Assembly (NCBI GenBank): GCA_032716605.1
Contig: CM064495.1
Span: 43,665,571-43,729,570 of the forward strand
Direction of reading: 5' to 3'
From: Paralithodes platypus
Lineage: Eukaryota; Arthropoda; Malacostraca; Decapoda; Lithodidae
Length of the DNA stretch: 64,000 nt
Part shown: positions 57,211 to 64,000 of the stretch, one piece after another
Layout of the letters: each line of letters starts with the position of its first letter
How positions within the stretch are numbered: the first letter of the stretch is position 1
The notes under the pieces: generated by a model
The model's input: the letters and a program-made list of their open reading frames with translations, nothing else
What the model was told of the DNA's origin: nothing
The model's database searches: none
Translations under genes and position numbers: made by a program

Positions 57211-57350
57211 GAAAGGGTGTCTATGGGGTGTAACTTTAAGCTTGATAGAGGTCCAGGGAACAAACTAAAAACCTCCCCTTAAGGGGAGGTATTTAGTTTG
57301 TTCCCTAGACCTCCATCAAGCTTAAAATTACACCCCCTTGAGTCCCTTTC
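57211..57350. repeat. 140-bp near-perfect palindrome (head-to-head MITE ends)
   Basis: Two 70-bp arms with no spacer meet at 57280/57281 (ACCTCCCCTT|AAGGGGAGGT). By eye about ten mismatches. Both arms are the first 70 bp of MITE family C in opposite orientation (GACCTCCATCAAGCTT / AAGCTTGATAGAGGTC). Confidence 0.9.
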
Positions 57351-57604
57351 AAGATAAATTTATACATTTTTCGGTAGAAAAATTTCCCGGCCAAAGGCCG
57401 GTTCCTTTTAAATTACAGGCTCGCTATCGCTCGCCAGGATAAAATCGACACCTGAATTGCACGAAAGGTCTTAATATGGGGTGAAAGTTCTTAAAATCGC
57501 TAAACTAATGGGGAAAACGTTTTATAATATCAAAAGGAATGGGGCTAAACATGAGGGAGAAAGCGGTCAAGCAAAAAATCCCTCAAGTGGAGACCTCCTC
57601 TTAA
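57279..57604 (+). mobile_element. TTAA MITE family C, best copy
   Basis: TTAA at 57279-57282 and 57601-57604. Left end TTAAGGGGAGGT is mirrored by right end ACCTCCTCTTAA. Contains the internal dyad CCCGGCCAAAGGCCGG (about 57385), CTCGCTATCGCTCGCCAGG and GAAAGGTCTTAATA. 326 bp, no coding capacity. TTAA flanks suggest a piggyBac-type source. Confidence 0.8.
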
Positions 57605-58100
57605 GTACATGTTGACACTAAATATAATTAATTACTTTTACTCATTATTGACAATATTTATATCGATACCGTAATAGGATTACCGCGTACACATTGGGTT
57701 ACCAACCCTACAAACCACCCATAAGGAACCCAAGCCTCCCACAGTGACGCAACCGGCAACGACCCTCTATAGCTATGAAGGAGTGTTCGTATCCCAGGCC
57801 CTCCTCCTTCTCCCGTGAGCCTCGCCTAGCCTTCCTGCTGCCTCGTGGGGAACTTATCGATCCCTGTCTCGCCTTGAAGCATATTAGAGTCTCATTAAAT
57901 CCCCCTGACAATAACTAAAGAGATCGCTAAAGTGATGTAATGAGATTCTCCCCCGTAGCCTCCCCCCCGGCCCCACCTCCTCTCATCTGCCAGCCTCTGC
58001 CCTCCTCCCTCCCCCCACTCGCACCACACACTCAGCCTCACCTCCAACGCCCCCTTACCACCACCTTTTTGCCTTATTTCATCAGTACGTGTATCTGAAC
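57605..58100. other. No gene confirmed
   Basis: A 67-residue minus-strand frame (57708-57911) of mixed composition (SSPRGSRKARRGSREKEEGL) in a GC-richer patch; no domain recognised. 57950-58060 is C/T-rich. Confidence 0.3.
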
Positions 58101-58390
58101 TCGCGTGTAGTCACTTGCAGGTTCACTATTACCACTGTCAATCCCTTCACTTTCACTATCACCACTTTTATCACGAGGCTTGCTATCACCACTAGGACTA
58201 CCACAACTTCCGTTTTCACCATGATAACTATTACCAGCATCACCAATATTACTAGCATCACCTTACCAGCACCACCACCACTGCCATAACCACCTGTATC
58301 CTCACCACCACTGGTATTGTTACCACCACTACCACTTTCACCATTAGTGCTATCACCATAATAATTACCATCGCTACTATCCTCATTGTT
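58101..58390. repeat. CAC/ACC-rich imperfect trinucleotide tract
   Basis: TCACCACTTTTATCACGAGG and similar CAC/ATC words. The Thr/Ile-rich 66-residue frame is its translation. Confidence 0.7.
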
Positions 58391-58725
58391 ATGTTCAATA
58401 TTATATCTTTCTAAGAAGCTATCAAACTATACAGTAGGTTATATTATGTATACTGTCGATTGAATCTTTGATATACTTGTGTTTACTCATTAATATACTT
58501 TCCCTTGGGGTGCTGTAGTTGTGATTAATATGGTTTAGGCCAGACTATCTACCAAGGAACACTATACCTGTGTATGTGCATGTATAAATATGCGGGTTTT
58601 GTTTTGTTTTTTACCTCATTTCTATGTTGCTACTTGTATTGTATCACACTTGTAATCCAGACCATTTCGCCTTGACTGTCAAGGCTAAGTATCTATGTCA
58701 TTTTGTATCATTCGTCATTTCAGAG
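58391..58725. other. No gene seen
   Basis: AT-rich spacer. Confidence 0.35.
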
Positions 58726-59465
58726 GCCGAAAAAATGTCCATCTATAATAATAAAACATTTGAGGACCTGACCACTTCCCCAGGGCCGTAAGCTCTGTGC
58801 GGTCTGTGTGTTTGCATCGCTCTTCTGTAACTCACCTCACAATTCGTATTTATATTGCGCTGTTCATTTTCCCGCCGTTTTCATTTTTCGGAGAAGTTTC
58901 CCATCTTTTATAATGATATCAGTATAACGTTATAAAATTTCCCTTGATGTGGGCGGCAGCTGAGCTCTTCATCAGACGGGACCTGGCGAGCCTTGAAGAC
59001 GTAGAGATCGGACAAATTCCCATCACGAGACCATTTAGGGGACTTCAAAACATAGTAGAATATTGTATACAGTTTCTTTAGTAGCCTGTAAATAACTCAC
59101 TTTCGTTCACATCTTCAGTCTCGGTTTCTGAAGTTGTGTAAATGGTGTGATTATCATTCTGTGTTGGTGATGGTTTATCCTGACGAAGGCCCAACATGTC
59201 TGCCCGTCCTGCCGCCCCCATCTCCCGCAGGTCCCCCCCTGATGGCCCAAGTGTTCCATCCATTGGGCGTCTCCGGCAATACAAGAGAGTATTTAGAGAG
59301 TCGTTCCGGAGAGTTACGGGGTGACAGTATCTCGCGCTTGATAATATGAGGGAGTGCAATATACAATGGCGGTGTAATATTGGCGGTGTGAGGTGCTGTA
59401 CAATCACTATAACTCAGCGGGACATCACTTCTCACTGTTACGGCGGGGGAGAGGACACACCCGCG
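58726..59465. promoter_or_regulatory. Repeat-poor, GC-richer island (candidate)
   Basis: The longest stretch in this part without low-complexity sequence. Includes GATGTGGGCGGCAGCTGAGC, TCTCGCGCTTGATAATATGA and TTACGGCGGGGGAGAGGACA. Overlapping frames on both strands of 64-109 residues show no domain and mutually exclude each other. Could hold an exon or regulatory DNA; not shown. Confidence 0.25.
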
Positions 59466-59969
59466 GTTTTAGGTTTCTCTATGGCCTTCTTTTATTATTG
59501 TTTTGGTCGCCGACTGCCATTGTTTTGTTATCGTCACTAGGTATCTGTCTGTCTGTCTGTCGGTTAGCAAGATTCTTCTTAAAGTTGATATAATTGACTT
59601 ACCATCGACTTTGCCAGGTATCTTGGTAAGATGCCTTGATGAATCCGATCCCAGATGGCTGTCCATATCCACTATTCATTTCCACACTGAAGAGGCAACA
59701 TCCTTCCCATAATTATAAGTAACAGTCTGCTAGTTTCCCTATTCCTTATTATTATTATTTTTATTAATATTAATATTGATGATTTTTTAAATTTATTGTT
59801 CTTGTTAAAAGAGTACTCTTTGTTTAAATCTGTTGTTACTTCATATTTTGCAATTATTTGTCTTTATATTATATGTATTCATTGTCGATAGTATCAATTG
59901 CTTACTTTTGCGATTTCCTTAGTTTATTTGTGCTATAAATGTAGGTTATTTGTAGGGTAGTTATTGATA
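59466..59969. other. No gene seen
   Basis: AT-rich with a short (CTGT)n at 59545-59561 and ATT-rich words at 59750. Confidence 0.35.
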
Positions 59970-60475
59970 GGGGTCACTTGAGGCATGCTATGCTTACAGG
60001 TACCTACCCGATAGCACTATCGTTAGTGAGTGCTGTACTGTATTTTATATATTATTTTGTAATAGTATAGATATCTTATCAATATTTGTATTTTGTACTA
60101 TTGTTAATGTCTTGTCATGTTGCAAATTTGATTTTAAATAATATTTTGACATTTAACATGTAGTTTCTTTATTCATGCAGAGTTTAGTAAAATTTGCCAG
60201 AACGTCCCGGACTTCCCAAACTTGACTACTTCCTTTAACGTGACGATAGTGCGTTGTTATATGTGCGATTAGTTTGCTTGGGAAACAGATTAACTTGCTC
60301 ATGTAGTAATGTACACCCTATGTGGTGGATTGTGTTCTTTTATTTAATAATTTTCATTTTAGTAAGCGTTGTTTCCACATAGCGATTTTGATAATTTAAT
60401 TTGACTTTATATTGTCCTTGTCCCAGTTTTGGTTTGTTTAGTTTGCAAGTTTTACATTTTAATTAAAGAACATTG
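59970..60475 (+). repeat. Repeat modules Y and X, plus orientation
   Basis: ACCTACCCGATAGCACTATC and CAATATTTGTATTTTG..CTATTGTTAATGTC (Y, to about 60240), then TTTGCTTGGGAAACAGATTA, CCCTATGTGGTGGATTGTGT and GTTTGCAAGTTTTACATT (X). Colinear with 26530-26110 on the minus strand, and X with 27455-27655. Confidence 0.85.
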
Positions 60476-60505
60476 TTGATTTGCAGCTGAATTAAGGGGA
60501 GTTTT

Positions 60506-60507
<2 letters not shown>

Positions 60508-60594
<87 letters not shown>
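60508..60594. repeat. (CT)n microsatellite
   Basis: About 87 bp of pure TC. Confidence 0.95.
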
Positions 60595-60597
<3 letters not shown>

Positions 60598-60713
60598 CAC
60601 AGCAACTTCTATTCGGTGATGATGAAAATGGAGCTCTCCCCTGCTGTTCTTCCGACGGCAAATGTTTATAATAGAAGTAAATGGCGTCTGTGATGGGGCT
60701 ATACTGTTGTGGA

Positions 60714-60815
60714 GGGGGGGGGGGGGGAGAGAGAGAGAGATGGAGGGTATGTGTGTGTTTGAGAGAGATAGAAAGAGAAACAAAGAGAGAGAGAGAAAGA
60801 AAGAGAGAGAGAGTA
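60714..60815. repeat. G14 followed by GA-rich tract
   Basis: 14 G (60714-60727), then GAGAGAGAGA and broken GA/GAAA to 60815. Confidence 0.9.
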
Positions 60816-61029
60816 ATACTATTTTTATAGAGAGTGAGTTGTATGTGAGGGAAAGGAATACATATTTTATTAATAAAAAAAAAATTGTGAAATAGATGAG
60901 AAGGGTAGTTACTTAGTCTACTCTAGATTGATATAGATAAAATGGATAGAAATAAGTACATGGGTAGAAACAAAAATAGGTAGACAGAATGAGTGTTTGG
61001 GGCTAATATTGTAATGGTCGACGGGTGTG

Positions 61030-61060
<31 letters not shown>

Positions 61061-61380
61061 CAGATATAAAGAAAGATGGATATAAAGATAGATGGTTGGA
61101 TGGATAGATAGATATATAGATAGGTATACAGATACGTGGATACATGATAGATAGATAAATAAATAAATATATATTCAAGACAAATATATTATGAACATGG
61201 AGCATGTAAGCGATTTTATTGATGTTATTTGTTCATTATGCACCAAAGACACATTACAGGGGCACATCAAAAAGGCCAATAACGGGAACACGTGACTTAA
61301 TTAATAGGCCTTACATTACAATAATCAGCAAATATATCATACTCGTATCAAATATTACTCTCACACTTTGATTGTTATAG
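60816..61380. repeat. GATA-rich interval
   Basis: (GATA)n at 61030-61060 with decayed GATA/GATG words to about 61165, then AT-rich sequence. No gene. Confidence 0.7.
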
Positions 61381-62382
<1,002 letters not shown>

Positions 62383-62787
62383 TTTATCTTTCTCTCTCCC
62401 CAATCTCGTTCATCACAACAGCCTCGCCCCTTTTTGTCCTTGGCTCCGTCCGTCCGGCGTAGAACAGCGGAACCAACTAACGCAAAGGTCCAACCAGCCC
62501 TTCTTGTCGTGGGCGTCCTTGGCATCCACTCCCTCTGTGTCTCTCTGGCGAGTTCTTCTTACTCATTACATTTCGGTGTGTTCCCAAGCCACAAACAAAT
62601 AAAAATAAATCAAATAAAATACACGTAGAAAAGAGACAGTCGGTCAAATTTACTCTGACGGTTGTGCCACAGACGATCTTGCTTCACAGATCCACATTTA
62701 TGCCTCAGTGCGAGAGAACACCACGAGGAAAAAATATGTTCAACACTTCATTGCTCACTCCTGGTTGACACTATTCTGTTTTGTCAC
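62383..62787. other. No gene seen
   Basis: Mixed sequence. The small frame at 62434-62628 has no domain. Confidence 0.35.
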
Positions 62788-62915
62788 CTGACGGTAAATT
62801 CTATCCCTTAACAATTAATGTTTCGATACTTATTGGACAAATATGAAACTACTCTGTTTCTACGTCATATGTATGCCAAGTGTTCATAATTAATAACATA
62901 TTTCCCTACAAAACC
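62788..62915. repeat. Dispersed repeat E, copy 2
   Basis: ACCTGACGGTAAATTCTATC, TTCGATACTTATTGGACAAA and CCCTACAAAACCATCG mirror the order at 12342-12475. Confidence 0.6.
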
Positions 62916-63244
62916 ATCGTAAGAGCTTACCCCCAGACTATAGTTAGGATAATAACCGTAGTGTCTCGAGTATTATGTCGGTAACACCTCTTGTAGCCGA
63001 TGATTAGTTCACACAGTCCGACCTGGCACACCTTGCCAACAGAAACTCAACCCCACTGTTGCTTAACCTGACCAAACGAAACGTGCGAGGCCTTGCAACA
63101 GTGGCAAGGCTGCCAACGAAACTAACCGAATTTGGTTGCTAATTGTAAGCGAACTTCAGCGGGATCAGTCACATGAACCGATGCATTCAATCTGGTCATT
63201 AGCTGCTGCCTGTATATGATGACGAAAATATAACATGCAGGAGT
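62916..63244. other. No gene seen
   Basis: Mixed sequence, no features recognised. Confidence 0.35.
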
Positions 63245-63245
63245 T

Positions 63246-63378
<133 letters not shown>

Positions 63379-63563
63379 CTTATATACACACAAACGCCCT
63401 CACGCACACGAATAAAAGTAAATAATAATGTACTGTATATACCTTGCTGCCTATTTAAGCAAAGCTAATGTTATATAGCCTTATACAGACGGCCACTAAA
63501 ACATCCGAGTCTATTATATGTAACCGACGAGGTAGGTCTTATATATCACAGGACGAAAATATA

Positions 63564-63782
63564 TTAACCCCATCTGTACCGGCGACGTCCTTTTTACTTG
63601 ATTCTGGCAATACTATTAGACGATTTTATTCAGTTTAAAAAGGGCCTCCAAGCAATACACAGGCTTCGAAAGATCTCACTTAACCCTTTTTAATACAACA
63701 GACCCTTCCAAAGCTGCGCAAAATCGTGTAATAATAGCCAGAATATAATGAAAATACGCACCGTAATACCGAAAGTGATAAG
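63564..63782. mobile_element. TTAA MITE family B, copy
   Basis: Left TTAACCCCATCTGTACCGGC then GACGTCC, ATTCTGGCAATACTATTAGA, CGATTTTATTCAGTTT. Right half AAAATCGTGTAATAATAGCC, AGAATATAATGAAAATACGC. The right tip has decayed to GATAAG. The full fold-back structure is visible. Confidence 0.75.
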
Positions 63783-64000
63783 CAACCTAGGCTAACCTAA
63801 CCTATTGTAGTGTAGTAAAAGTTAGTCAATCCCTTTCCGTTTCTATACAAATGTATTACAAACTGGCTGTGCTTGGTTGTAGAAAATAAACCATGAACTT
63901 GCCCCGTCCCGCCCCGCCCCATACATCTTTGAGGGCAACAAAAGCGATGTGGGGGAGGAGGCAGCGGATAGTTCTGGGGTTCCTTCCGGTTAGAGGATCC
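63783..64000. other. No gene seen
   Basis: Contains CTAGGCTAACCTAACCTA at 63787-63805 and a GC-rich end (CCGTCCCGCCCCGCCCC). Runs off the right edge. Confidence 0.35.

Overview
The window looks like intergenic or deep-intronic DNA from an animal genome, most likely a crustacean or other arthropod. This is inferred from the very high density of (AT)n, (CT/GA)n and (GT/CA)n arrays, long G/C homopolymers, TTAA- and TA-flanked MITEs, Tc1-like and non-LTR elements, and the lack of any compact prokaryote-like gene layout. I found no host protein-coding gene I can defend. Nearly all open frames are translations of low-complexity repeats or decayed transposable elements (TEs).

Layout. 0-12.5 kb: an 18-21 bp degenerate satellite, a piggyBac-like TTAA MITE (1.72 kb), a (GT)-bearing 197-bp duplication, a TE protein remnant (4.27 kb), several minisatellites (5.6, 8.9-9.5, 9.6-10.3 kb) and two further MITE families. 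12.6-25.7 kb: a large complex of about 2.4-kb tandemly duplicated segments (copies A, B, C and partial D) broken by later insertions. These are a ~400-bp SINE-like element with a GATA tail, a 5'-truncated LINE tail, a nearly full-length but decayed EN-RT LINE (15.62-20.03 kb) that itself contains a SINE-like element with perfect 12-bp target-site duplications, and two Tc1-like transposase remnants on the minus strand. 26-27.7 kb: repeat modules in opposing orientation, matched again at 59.97-60.48 kb. 28-38.7 kb: purine-rich tracts, (AT)n, a 46-47-bp G-rich minisatellite, pyrimidine arrays, a ~68-bp degenerate array that stays in frame over its last repeats, and TGG-rich repeats. 39-51 kb: tRNA-derived SINE heads, TTAA MITEs of two families, a CpG-rich island (41.1-41.9 kb), a second copy of the (AAC)-tailed SINE-like element with perfect 14-bp TSDs, and a young 37-bp x 8 minisatellite. 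51-64 kb: long microsatellites, a second tRNA-derived SINE copy, TGG higher-order repeats, a 140-bp palindrome made by two head-to-head MITE ends, (CT)n, (CA)n and a last TTAA MITE.

How the parts relate: several dispersed families recur within the 64 kb (TTAA MITE families B and C, TA MITE family D, an AAC-tailed SINE-like family, a GATA-tailed family, a tRNA-SINE). Insertion order can therefore be read from nesting and empty sites. A few GC/CpG-rich, repeat-poor islands (about 28.9, 29.5, 35.5, 41.1-41.9, 48.0, 50.8, 58.7-59.4 kb) are the only stretches that look like possible single-copy regulatory or exonic DNA. I could not demonstrate coding in any of them. All family names rest on motif recognition by eye; no database search or alignment was run.
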